From assembly GCA_018673255.1 (NCBI GenBank), contig JABHDC010000236.1, forward strand, positions 47,112-111,111: 64,000 nucleotides of DNA. Reading direction: 5' to 3'. The stretch's first letter is position 1; each line of letters begins with the position of its first letter. Both the position numbers and the translations under genes were made by a program. Positions 24,942 to 32,718 of this stretch are shown here, piece after piece. The notes beneath the pieces are model-generated. The model had not been told where the DNA came from. It ran no database searches and saw only the letters and a program-made list of their open reading frames with translations. This stretch comes from Gemmatimonadota bacterium (GTDB lineage Bacteria; Latescibacterota; UBA2968; UBA8231).

Positions 24942-25020
24942 GGTTTCCTCTTGGTTGGAATCCTTGGAAGATAACCTGCCGCTGATTCCCCAACAGACCC
25001 CATCCAGACGAGTCGATCTC

Positions 25021-26514
25021 TTGCGACCCAACATCCTCTTCATCCTCGTCGACCAACATCGGGGAGATTGTCTGCCCGCCTACGGCAACCCCGATCTGCG
25101 CACGCCCTGCCTGGATGCCCTGGGTGAGGATGGTGTCATCTACGATCGTGCCTATTGCGTGTATCCCGTGTGCACGCCCTCTCGCTACTCGCTGCTGAGT
25201 GGCCTGCACGTGCATCAACATCTGGGCTGGTCCAATCACTGCACCCTGCCACCGGGGTTACCCACATGGCCACGCCTGTTGCGAGATCAGGGATACCGTA
25301 CCGGTGCCATCGGCAAGATGCACTTCACCCCGACCTATCTGGATGTCGGCTTTGACCAGATGTGCCTGGCCGAACAGAATGGTCCCGGCCGGTATGAGGA
25401 CGACTACCATCGGTGGCTGCACGATCAGGGACTGGTCGATGCAACCGATCTGATCGACCAGGAGTGGGAATATCGTCAGCACGCCGGGGCCGAATACTGG
25501 GACACATGTGGTGCACAGCGTTCGAATCTGGATGAGGCCCACCATTCCACAACGTGGATCGGCGATCGTGCCATCGAGACCTTGCAGACTTGGGAGGCCG
25601 GCGGCTCACAGGCGATGATGGTGAGCTTTATTAAGCCCCATCATCCCTTCGATCCACCGGCGCCCTGGGACAGCATGTACGATCCTGCCCGAATCCAGTT
25701 GCCAGCCGGATGGACGGATACAGTCGATCCCGACGACCTGTCCTACCAGGCCGGATATTTCCCACACGAAGAGCTCACGCCCGAGCGCGTGCGCCGCGCC
25801 ACCGCCTACTACTATGCGACACTCTCGCAGATCGATCATCATGTGGGCCGCTGCGTGGACGTGCTCAAGCAACGTGGCCTCTACGACGACACGCTCATCA
25901 TCTATCACTCCGACCATGGCGACTACCTCGGATACCGCCATCTCCTGCTCAAGGGCAACCGCATGTACGAACCCCTGATGCGCGTGCCCCTGATACTCAA
26001 GTGGCCACAGCAATTGCAGGCCGGGACGCGTTGTGGAGAATTGGTGTGCGGCGTAGACCTGGCCCCAACGTTGGTATCGGCCGCCGGTGGGGACATTCCG
26101 GACAGCTGGCCCGGCATTGATCTGGCGAGCGGCGAAACACGGCAAGTCGTGTTCGCGGAGGTCGACAGGGGAAGGGAGTACATGGTGCGCGGTGAGCGAT
26201 ACAAGCTGTTGCTGTGCCGTGATCGTTCACAATCTCGGCTCTTCGATCTGACCCTGGATCCTCATGAGCGGGTGAATCTCTTTGATCAGTCCGAACACGC
26301 CCAGGCACAGGCAGAGATGGAGACGGCCCTGTGGCAGTGGCTGGCCTTCGAGACCCCCACGCCCGTACACCTGGATGAACACGCACCGGTATTGGATGGC
26401 ACCAATGTGCCAACCGATGACGGTCACTGGCAGCGCAACTACGACGACTTTGCCACCGCTATGCGTCAACACATTGATGAATCAGTGGAAGGCGGGTCTG
26501 GCACCAGATCCTGA
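25021..26514 (+). CDS. Type I sulfatase (formylglycine-dependent)
   Basis: An arylsulfatase-superfamily enzyme that hydrolyses sulfate esters. The N-terminal strand RPNILFILVDQHRGD carries metal-binding aspartate, and the active-site motif CTPSR (C51) marks the cysteine converted to formylglycine. KMHFTP, SDHGDYLGYR and a C-terminal DPHERVNLFD pattern complete the family signature. No signal peptide is seen, so either it is cytoplasmic or the export signal is unusual. The start is uncertain: TTG at 25021 fits the family start, while the ATG at 24940 would add 27 residues and overlap the mannosidase start. Divergence from GH38 suggests shared control and a sulfated mannose-containing substrate. 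Confidence 0.85.
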   Translation: MRPNILFILVDQHRGDCLPAYGNPDLRTPCLDALGEDGVIYDRAYCVYPVCTPSRYSLLSGLHVHQHLGWSNHCTLPPGLPTWPRLLRDQGYRTGAIGKMHFTPTYLDVGFDQMCLAEQNGPGRYEDDYHRWLHDQGLVDATDLIDQEWEYRQHAGAEYWDTCGAQRSNLDEAHHSTTWIGDRAIETLQTWEAGGSQAMMVSFIKPHHPFDPPAPWDSMYDPARIQLPAGWTDTVDPDDLSYQAGYFPHEELTPERVRRATAYYYATLSQIDHHVGRCVDVLKQRGLYDDTLIIYHSDHGDYLGYRHLLLKGNRMYEPLMRVPLILKWPQQLQAGTRCGELVCGVDLAPTLVSAAGGDIPDSWPGIDLASGETRQVVFAEVDRGREYMVRGERYKLLLCRDRSQSRLFDLTLDPHERVNLFDQSEHAQAQAEMETALWQWLAFETPTPVHLDEHAPVLDGTNVPTDDGHWQRNYDDFATAMRQHIDESVEGGSGTRS

Positions 26515-26547
26515 ACTGATGCGTGTTGGAAGAGTCTGGGTTACACA

Positions 26548-26564
26548 CACCCGGTGGTTGGGTG
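26548..26564 (-). terminator. Weak hairpin between convergent genes
   Basis: CACCC at 26548-26552 can pair with GGGTG at 26560-26564 around a 7-base loop, just past the stop of the UbiA-like gene and near that of the sulfatase. The stem is only 5 bp. Confidence 0.3.
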
Positions 26565-26566
26565 GG

Positions 26567-27388
26567 TTATGACCCTGGGGGCCAGCAGACAGACGCGCCC
26601 AGCAGCAAGGGAATGCCATCGACACAGATCGCGTAGCGCAGCCGTGAACTGACCGGTGTCAGCCCAATGGCGCACAGTGCGGTCGCCGCAGTGGCCAGTT
26701 GCAGCGGCAGGAGCACCATCGGTTCGAGGTCGCCGATGGATGCCAACCAGGGGAGCGCAATCTCCAGGGCCAGACATGCCGCCATCACGCCCATGCGCGT
26801 CTGTCGGTTGCCGAACAGGACGGGCAAGGTCAGCAGGCCACGCCGGGCGTCGGCGACTCGATCACGAAGATCGAACAGCGTCACATTGCACAGCAACAAC
26901 ACCCAGAGACCTCCGGCCAGCGCTCCGATTTTCGTCATCGGTATCACCAGTGTCGTCGCCACAGACCAGAGCAAGGGCACGCCGAACACGGCGACCATCA
27001 GTGCACTGGTCACGAAGAGCGGCTTCACGACGGGCACTTCACGCAGGCACCGGTAGCGACGGATCGATCCAGGCCACCGCACGCCATAGAGCAGGCAGGG
27101 CACCGCACCCAGTGCGACGAGCCAGAGGACAGCGGCCGGCGCTTGTCGTGCGCTCCATACGAGCAGAGCCATGGCCAGAACGGCCGGCATCGTCCCCATC
27201 GACGGGCGGTCTGCATCAACCCAGCCATCGAAACGATAGATGAGGAGCGTCGCGGCGCCGACCATCACGACCGGTTCCATCATCCGGGGCAGACCCAGGG
27301 CCTGGGAACAGAACAAGACCAGGCCCGCCGCCGCCGACGCGACCCACAGATGCGTGTCCACCAGCAGACGTTCGACGAGCCCTCTCAT
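26567..27388 (-). CDS. UbiA-superfamily prenyltransferase-like membrane protein
   Basis: A 273-residue integral membrane protein with about eight hydrophobic segments. The two Asp-rich motifs of UbiA enzymes have counterparts: RFDGWVDADRP in the first half and FDLRDRVADARRG in the second, the latter followed by LLTLPVLFGNRQT, a strong UbiA signature. UbiA members attach polyprenyl chains to aromatic acceptors for quinone, heme or lipid biosynthesis. The first motif is imperfect, so a bare scaffold is possible. The ATG at 27388 overlaps the methyltransferase stop (ATGA), so the two are translated together and probably modify the same molecule. Confidence 0.7.
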   Translation of the reverse strand: MRGLVERLLVDTHLWVASAAAGLVLFCSQALGLPRMMEPVVMVGAATLLIYRFDGWVDADRPSMGTMPAVLAMALLVWSARQAPAAVLWLVALGAVPCLLYGVRWPGSIRRYRCLREVPVVKPLFVTSALMVAVFGVPLLWSVATTLVIPMTKIGALAGGLWVLLLCNVTLFDLRDRVADARRGLLTLPVLFGNRQTRMGVMAACLALEIALPWLASIGDLEPMVLLPLQLATAATALCAIGLTPVSSRLRYAICVDGIPLLLGASVCWPPGS

Positions 27389-28134
27389 CTGGTGAAAACC
27401 CAACTGGCGAACCATGCCGGCCCGACTCGGGCCACGCGGAAAGACCGTGTCTCGACGAGGCGAGCCCCGAGCGTGTGGGCCGTGGTCGAAATGTCGTGGA
27501 TCAAATGGGGTTGGCTGTCGGTCCAGGCAGCGAACAGGTGCATCGGCAGATTGTGATACCCTCGCTGCCATCGACTACCCGACGCGGTGGCAAAGTCGCC
27601 GATGATGAGCTGACCCTGTGGTCGCAGTTGTGACAGCAGGTGACCGAGAATGCCGGGCATCGTTGTCGCATCGAAGATATTAAGAAAGAAGTGCGCCACG
27701 ATGGCGTCATAGGGGTCCAGCCGCAGATCCCGCACGTCCGCTGCGTGACAGGTCACCTGCTGCAGCAGGCCGCACCGATCCAACCGGTCGCGCGCCCGAT
27801 CGAGCATGGCACACGACGTGTCGACGAGTTCACATGTGACGCCGCCCCGTGCAGGCTCCACCACGTCAGCCGCCGAACCGGCGCCGGCAAACAGAGCTCG
27901 TGACCCCGCTTGGAGATGGTCGACACCCCACCGTTTGCAGGCCCCGATCGCGCCCCCTGAATAGAGGGCAGCCATGGGATCATAGGTGGCGGCCAGCAAG
28001 CGACCATAGGGGTCGGTAGATCGGTGGGATCCCGTCTGGTGGAAGCCAGACGGCCGTGGTGGAGTGGGGGCGACACATTGCATGTCGGGGGAAGATCGAC
28101 GACCTGTTGATCTCGGACCAGCCATCCGTATCAT
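27385..28134 (-). CDS. Class I SAM-dependent methyltransferase coupled to the UbiA gene
   Basis: A methyltransferase of up to 249 residues. The glycine-rich SAM loop is LFAGAGSAADVVEP, followed by acidic CELVDTS, ADVRDLRLDPYDAIVAHFFL and the post-motif sheet RPQGQLIIGDF. Small-molecule ring methyltransferases of quinone pathways have this layout. The start is uncertain: residues 1-40 are Pro/Arg/Ser-rich and unconserved-looking, and the domain begins near DPYGRLLAATYDPM. The gene is divergent from the PhyH gene at 28197 and first in a two-gene operon. I infer a lipid or quinone tailoring role, without a known product. Confidence 0.7.
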   Translation of the reverse strand: MIRMAGPRSTGRRSSPDMQCVAPTPPRPSGFHQTGSHRSTDPYGRLLAATYDPMAALYSGGAIGACKRWGVDHLQAGSRALFAGAGSAADVVEPARGGVTCELVDTSCAMLDRARDRLDRCGLLQQVTCHAADVRDLRLDPYDAIVAHFFLNIFDATTMPGILGHLLSQLRPQGQLIIGDFATASGSRWQRGYHNLPMHLFAAWTDSQPHLIHDISTTAHTLGARLVETRSFRVARVGPAWFASWVFTR

Positions 28135-28196
28135 TGATCATCCCGATGTACACTCACGGACCCGGTCACTCCACCACAGACTGAAAGACTCGATCC

Positions 28197-28973
28197 ATGG
28201 CATTTCACGTCTCTGACGAACAAGTGCAGCAATTTCAGCGGGACGGATATCTCCTCGTCCCCAATCTGTACAGTGCACCGGAGATGGATCTGCTGTTGCA
28301 GGTGGCCAAGTCCGACATGGAGAAGACCCAGAATGTGGGTGGCCCTGTTGATGCCGCCGGCCGTGTCAGCAAGTTGTGGCTGACCTCCGATACCGAGCGT
28401 GACGACATCTACAACGCCGTGTGCCATGGTCGTCGGATGGTCGAGGCGATGGATCGACTCATGGAGGACGAGGTCTATCTCTATCACTACAAGATGATGG
28501 TGAAGGAGCCGCGTGTCGGTGGTGCCTGGGAGTGGCATCAGGACTACGGTTATTGGTACAACAATGGCTGCCTGTATCCGGACATGGCCAGTTGCATGAT
28601 CGCGGTGGATCGAGCCTACAAGGGCAATGGCTGTCTGCAGGTGCTGCGGGGCTCGCACAAGCTGGGTCGTATCGAGCACGGCAAGTCCGGCACACAGACC
28701 GGTGCCGATCCGGAGCGTGTCGAGTTAGCCAGCAAGCACCTGGAGCACGTGCATTGCGAAATGGAACCGGGCAGTGCCCTCTTCTTCCACGCGAATCTGC
28801 TGCATGCCTCGGCGCCGAATGAGTCTGACGATCCGCGCTGGGCGCTGATCTGCTGCTACAACACCCGCCACAACCCGTGCGAGGATCGAACGGGTCATCC
28901 CAGTTATCGGCCCCTGGAGAAGTGGGACGACGATCGTGTCCTGGCCCTGGGCCAGCAGCACCTGGGGTCGTGA
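28197..28973 (+). CDS. Phytanoyl-CoA dioxygenase (PhyH) family protein
   Basis: A 258-residue Fe(II)/2-oxoglutarate oxygenase. The iron facial triad is expected as WEWHQDYGYWY (H and D) and the distal His in ALFFHANLLHAS, with 2-oxoglutarate-binding Arg downstream in PRWALICCYNTRHNP. The double-stranded beta-helix core carries GNGCLQVLRGSHKLGRIEHG, a hallmark of the family. The substrate is unknown; related bacterial enzymes hydroxylate fatty acyl chains, ectoine and other small molecules. It begins at an ATG and stands alone, divergent from the methyltransferase/UbiA pair and convergent with the SUI1 gene. Confidence 0.9.
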   Translation: MAFHVSDEQVQQFQRDGYLLVPNLYSAPEMDLLLQVAKSDMEKTQNVGGPVDAAGRVSKLWLTSDTERDDIYNAVCHGRRMVEAMDRLMEDEVYLYHYKMMVKEPRVGGAWEWHQDYGYWYNNGCLYPDMASCMIAVDRAYKGNGCLQVLRGSHKLGRIEHGKSGTQTGADPERVELASKHLEHVHCEMEPGSALFFHANLLHASAPNESDDPRWALICCYNTRHNPCEDRTGHPSYRPLEKWDDDRVLALGQQHLGS

Positions 28974-28976
28974 CCG

Positions 28977-29345
28977 TCAGCCACCGGCGCGCTTCGCCTG
29001 GAAGCCGCGGTTGATCAGTTCCTGCACCAGTGTGTCACGGTGTTCGCCCTGAATCTCGATCACGCCGTCCTTCACCGTACCGCCGGCACCGCAGCGCGCC
29101 TTCAGATCCTTGGCCAGTTGCTGCAACTGATCTCCCGCCAGACTCAGACCGGTGATGAGGGTGACACCCTTCCCCTTGCGCCCCTTGGTCTCCCGGGAAA
29201 CGCGGACCACGCCGTCACCCGTTGCCTTGCTCCCATCCTTCTTCTTGCAGCGACACTGACCGGTGGGTTGGCCACACGAGGGACACATCTTCCCCGCATC
29301 GGAGGAGTACACCAGACCAGAATTGTTGTTGCGTCGCTGTTTCAC
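28977..29345 (-). CDS. yciH: YciH/SUI1-like translation factor
   Basis: A 122-residue homologue of eukaryotic initiation factor eIF1, found in some bacteria and implicated in start-site fidelity or translation under stress. An N-terminal zinc-knuckle pattern (KMCPSCGQPTGQCRCKKK) precedes the SUI1 domain, whose core reads GKGVTLITGLSL, LAKDLKARCGAGG and VIEIQGEHRD. The start is a GTG at 29345 whose bases overlap the stop of the amidohydrolase (GTGA). It is therefore the last gene of a metabolic operon, an unusual place for a translation factor. Confidence 0.9.
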   Translation of the reverse strand: MKQRRNNNSGLVYSSDAGKMCPSCGQPTGQCRCKKKDGSKATGDGVVRVSRETKGRKGKGVTLITGLSLAGDQLQQLAKDLKARCGAGGTVKDGVIEIQGEHRDTLVQELINRGFQAKRAGG

Positions 29346-30172
29346 GGACCTGTTCGCTGGAAGTAGAGTCGATCTGCCGTGGCGCCGAGGATCGACACTC
29401 TGTCTTGTTCAGTGAAGAAGGGGATGATGTCACGCATGATCAGATACTCGTAGAAGTTTGCCCACAACAGTCGCTGGGGCCCGAAGGCATCGTAGAGCCG
29501 GCGCAGATAGGGCCACACATCCTGGAAGGGCAGGGCCTGCTTCGAGGAATTGTGCAGGGACGTGCGCGCGAAAACATTGGGCAGGCGGGCCAGATCCGTG
29601 AGGGGCCCGATCCCTTCTTCATCAGGTCGTGTGATGTCAATCATCGCCATGTGATCGACGACGACGGCCACGCCCGGGTGACGTTCGGCCATGCGCGCCA
29701 GTTGCGGAATCTGCTGCGGCGACAGGAAGACATTGAAAACACACCTGAGATCGGCCGCCTTCTTCCACAGGGCGTCACAGACCGGATCGTCGAGCCACGT
29801 CGCGTCACGATCATAGATCGGGCTTAGCCGCAGACCCGCCAATCCTCCTTCCACGACCAGACGCTCCAGGCGATCGACATTCTCCTCGCTCTGCTGCGGC
29901 GGGAAAAGTCGGTGACCGACCAGCAGGCCGATGCCGGCGAATCGATCTGGCCAGGTCTGCACACAGTGACTGGTGTAGTCGTTGTTACGTCCGTAGTAGC
30001 AGACGTGACTGATGACGGTGCGATCGACACCGTGATCTTTCATGCTGGCCAACAGGTCATATCCGGATTGCTCCCGCTCAGGGAAGCTGTTCGGACACGT
30101 GGCGATCTCCTTGTCGAGGGGAAAACGCTCGTCTCCCAACACCCAGGCGTGTTCTGCAGCATTGACGATCAC
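29342..30172 (-). CDS. Amidohydrolase-2 family metal-dependent hydrolase
   Basis: A 276-residue TIM-barrel hydrolase of the amidohydrolase-2 (decarboxylase/lactonase) type. Landmarks are a strand followed by SHVCYYGRNNDY, GLAGLRLSPIYDRD, a VAVVVDHMAMIDI strand and FGPQRLLWANFYEYL. The usual HxH after strand one is not obvious, so metal binding may be altered. The GTG at 30172 is preferred because its bases overlap the PhyH stop (GTGA); a longer frame upstream lies inside that gene. It is the middle gene of PhyH - amidohydrolase - SUI1. The substrate is unknown, but the operon implies oxygenation followed by hydrolysis of an organic compound. Confidence 0.75.
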   Translation of the reverse strand: MIVNAAEHAWVLGDERFPLDKEIATCPNSFPEREQSGYDLLASMKDHGVDRTVISHVCYYGRNNDYTSHCVQTWPDRFAGIGLLVGHRLFPPQQSEENVDRLERLVVEGGLAGLRLSPIYDRDATWLDDPVCDALWKKAADLRCVFNVFLSPQQIPQLARMAERHPGVAVVVDHMAMIDITRPDEEGIGPLTDLARLPNVFARTSLHNSSKQALPFQDVWPYLRRLYDAFGPQRLLWANFYEYLIMRDIIPFFTEQDRVSILGATADRLYFQRTGP

Positions 30173-30987
30173 GATGCGGCCCCTGTGGCCCAGTCGGTGA
30201 GGCGGGGCATGAGTGGTCTCCCTGATCGCGCCAGAGGCATTCCGGCCAGGGCACATCGATTGTTCCACTGGTCGATGGCACCCGCCGTCTTGTATTCGTT
30301 GATGATGGCATTGCGACTGCGCGCCGTCTTGTTGTGCCCGGCCCGATGCACGACCAGGACGTGGATGATGACGACATCACCCGCCTCCGCCTTGCAGACG
30401 ACGGCCCTGGACTCATCGACCTCTTCCTGCACCAGAGTTGAGGCGCCCTGCGCCGTAGGCAACGCTTGCAGGTGACTGCCGGGGATCACCTCGGTAGCTC
30501 CCGCCATCGTATCGGTCGGGTCCAGATAGGTGATGGCGGCGGCCAGTTCAGGTCGCGAGTGTAACTCGTAGGGCCAGTCCTGGTGCCAGCCCTGGGTCGC
30601 ATCGAATCCGGGCGGCTTGTTGCGGACCTTGCCATTGTGGAAATCCAGATCCGGTCCCAGACAATCCACCAGGGCACCCACGATACCCGGTTCAGTGAGG
30701 TGATCGATCCAGAAATCACCCCCCATGGCCTGGTCCATCATGCCTTCCACGTTCTTCGGATTGTACTGGTCCGGTGAGTACCCTTCGGGTGGTTCCATGT
30801 AGCTGTAGGACATGTTCGCCGGTCGGTGGTCAGTACGTGTGACCAGTTCGTGATATTCCTGTCGCAGGCGTTCCAACGCGGCGCCTTTGTAGAATCCCGG
30901 CAGGTGCACAAAGCCATTCTCATCAAAGAACCGCTTCTGCTCCGATGTCAGGGTGAGCAGACCATCACTCGTCATCTTCTTCCTCAT
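30169..30987 (-). CDS. Phytanoyl-CoA dioxygenase (PhyH) family protein
   Basis: A 272-residue PhyH-type oxygenase not closely like the copy at 28197. The Fe(II) site is seen in QGWHQDWPYELH (His and Asp), with the distal His candidate in HVLVVHRAGHN and Arg in KTARSRNAIINEY. The beta-helix core has MAGATEVIPGSHLQ. Two starts are possible: the ATG at 30987 overlaps the stop of the upstream remnant (ATGA), and the ATG at 30975 has GAGGAAG directly in front. Either way it was probably second in an operon headed by an enolase-superfamily gene that is now collapsed. Confidence 0.85.
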   Translation of the reverse strand: MRKKMTSDGLLTLTSEQKRFFDENGFVHLPGFYKGAALERLRQEYHELVTRTDHRPANMSYSYMEPPEGYSPDQYNPKNVEGMMDQAMGGDFWIDHLTEPGIVGALVDCLGPDLDFHNGKVRNKPPGFDATQGWHQDWPYELHSRPELAAAITYLDPTDTMAGATEVIPGSHLQALPTAQGASTLVQEEVDESRAVVCKAEAGDVVIIHVLVVHRAGHNKTARSRNAIINEYKTAGAIDQWNNRCALAGMPLARSGRPLMPRLTDWATGAAS

Positions 30988-31253
30988 AGGTGTACGGTGT
31001 AGCGCGCCAGCACGTCGCGATCGATCTCGATGCCCAGGCCGGGACCATCGGGTACGAGAACGACCCCATCCACGGCGCGGAAGGGGTCACAAGCCAGCTG
31101 TGTTCCCCGTCCCACCACATGGGTCTCCATGGCCGCGGCGGGTACACTTGCTGTACCTTCACCCCAGCCGACAGGCCCATTGTCAGGGTGGGTATCCGGC
31201 ACCCCGGGCCAGCCCCGGTGGGTGCTGCAGCAAAGTAAACGATCGAGACCCAC
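30984..31253 (-). pseudogene. Internally deleted enolase-superfamily (MR/MLE) gene remnant
   Basis: The open frame (89 codons) has a segment GPVGWGEGTASVPAAAMETH, which matches the N-terminal capping-domain pattern G-x-GWGE, followed by a stretch ending ACDPFRAVDG. It then runs directly into VPDGPGLGIEIDRDVLARY, a typical C-terminus of mandelate racemase/muconate-lactonising enzymes. A full-length member has about 350-400 residues, so the catalytic barrel in between is missing. The stop overlaps the PhyH start at 30987. Upstream sequence to the permease gene (about 31254-31320) shows no further homology. Family call is inference from short motifs. Confidence 0.5.
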
Positions 31254-31320
31254 TACGCGTCTAATCCGTGCACCGGATCTGTCTGTTTCCCATGTCGGCC
31301 GAAGGAGAGATTGGCCAGAA

Positions 31321-32703
31321 GTGCTGCTGACACTGCTCGTGCGCGAACTGAGCGCCCATCTGTTGACCTACCGGTTTGCCCTGTCCTCGGGACTGCTCTT
31401 CATCCTGCTGGTGGGGTCGGCGATGATTCTGGGGGTCAACTACGACCGGCGTCTGGATGCCTTTACCGAGGCCCAGCTTGCCCGCGATCAGAAGCTGGCC
31501 GAGGCGACCGACTTCCGTACGCTGCAGTGGCAGGGCATGCAGCAGGAAAAGCCGCCGAATCCACTGTCTGTGTTCACTGTAGGTCTGGAACGGGAGTTGT
31601 CGCGCTCCGTGACCATCGCCAGTCGGGAAGAGCCGACTCTGGGGCGCAGCAAGTTCTCCAATCCCCTCTTCGTGTTGTTCCCCGCACCCGACTTCCTCTA
31701 CATCGTGAACATCGTCGGATCCCTGCTGGCGATTCTCTTCGCCTTCAATGCCGTGTCCGGCGAACATGAAGATGGCACGCTGAGACTGGTCATGTCCCAC
31801 CCGGTTCCGCGGCACCTCCTGCTGCTGTCCAAATGGATCGGGGGATATCTGGCGCTTGTGCTGCCACTGCTGCTGTGGACGATCTGCGGGTTGGGCCTGG
31901 CAAGTCTGACCACCTCCTTCACCCTGCGCGGGGCAGACGTTGCAGCCTTTGCAGGGATGCTGGCGATCGCGGCGCTGTATCTGTCCATGTTCTTCACCCT
32001 TGCACTGGCCATTTCCGTCCTCACCCATCGCTCCTCCACGTCGCTGGTCGTGTCCTTCCTGATCTGGGTTCTGTGGGTCCTGGCGATTCCGAATGTGGCC
32101 CCCATCGCCGCCCGCGCACTGGTACCGGTGCCAACAGCCGGCGCCATCGCCAGCGAACGGTCAGCGATTCGTCGTGCCGCCTTCGATGGCCTGCGCCAGC
32201 GCGGCCGGGGAATGGATCGCGATCAGCGCGACGCGCTGCGCGAGGAGGCCGAAGAGCGCCAGACACAACAGACTCAATCTCTGATGGCCGACTTCTCACG
32301 CCGTCTGCAGGCTCAAGTGGATGCGGGAACGGCCCTCGCTCGCCTGTCCCCGTCGGCCAGTTACGTCTATGCCACCGCCTCTCTTGCCGGTTCGGGGCTG
32401 GCTCAGTTCTCCGCCATCCGTGTCTACATCAATCGATATCGGGCAGACTACGTCGACGCCTTGGATCGAATCGAATCGGATCGTCGCCGGCAGACGCAGG
32501 CGATCACCGATCGTGAAGAGCGCGATGAGATCATGGAGGCGCCCATCGACCCCGACGACCTGCCTGCTTTCGTACCCCCGCGGGTACCGATCGCGCGGAT
32601 CATGGCCGATGGACAGACCGACATCCTGCTCCTCGTCATTCTCAATGGCGTGTTTTTTCTGGCTGCTTACGTCGGCTTCCTGCGATACGACCTGGCTTCG
32701 TAG
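31321..32703 (+). CDS. ABC-2-type transporter permease, first of two paralogues
   Basis: A 460-residue membrane protein. The GTG at 31321 follows GGAGAGA (31303-31309). One transmembrane helix near residues 15-35 is followed by an extracytoplasmic domain of about 110 residues, then a cluster of five or six helices (LVLPLLLWTICGLGLASL, FAGMLAIAALYLSMFF, SLVVSFLIWVLWVLAIP), a soluble Arg/Gln-rich section (residues about 270-410), and a last helix (DILLLVILNGVFFLAAYVGF). The GEHEDGTLRLVMSHPVPR loop is typical of ABC-2 permeases. The next gene is a paralogue with the same layout. No ABC ATPase is visible in the window. Confidence 0.8.
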   Translation: MLLTLLVRELSAHLLTYRFALSSGLLFILLVGSAMILGVNYDRRLDAFTEAQLARDQKLAEATDFRTLQWQGMQQEKPPNPLSVFTVGLERELSRSVTIASREEPTLGRSKFSNPLFVLFPAPDFLYIVNIVGSLLAILFAFNAVSGEHEDGTLRLVMSHPVPRHLLLLSKWIGGYLALVLPLLLWTICGLGLASLTTSFTLRGADVAAFAGMLAIAALYLSMFFTLALAISVLTHRSSTSLVVSFLIWVLWVLAIPNVAPIAARALVPVPTAGAIASERSAIRRAAFDGLRQRGRGMDRDQRDALREEAEERQTQQTQSLMADFSRRLQAQVDAGTALARLSPSASYVYATASLAGSGLAQFSAIRVYINRYRADYVDALDRIESDRRRQTQAITDREERDEIMEAPIDPDDLPAFVPPRVPIARIMADGQTDILLLVILNGVFFLAAYVGFLRYDLAS

Positions 32704-32718
32704 ACGGATGAAGATGTC

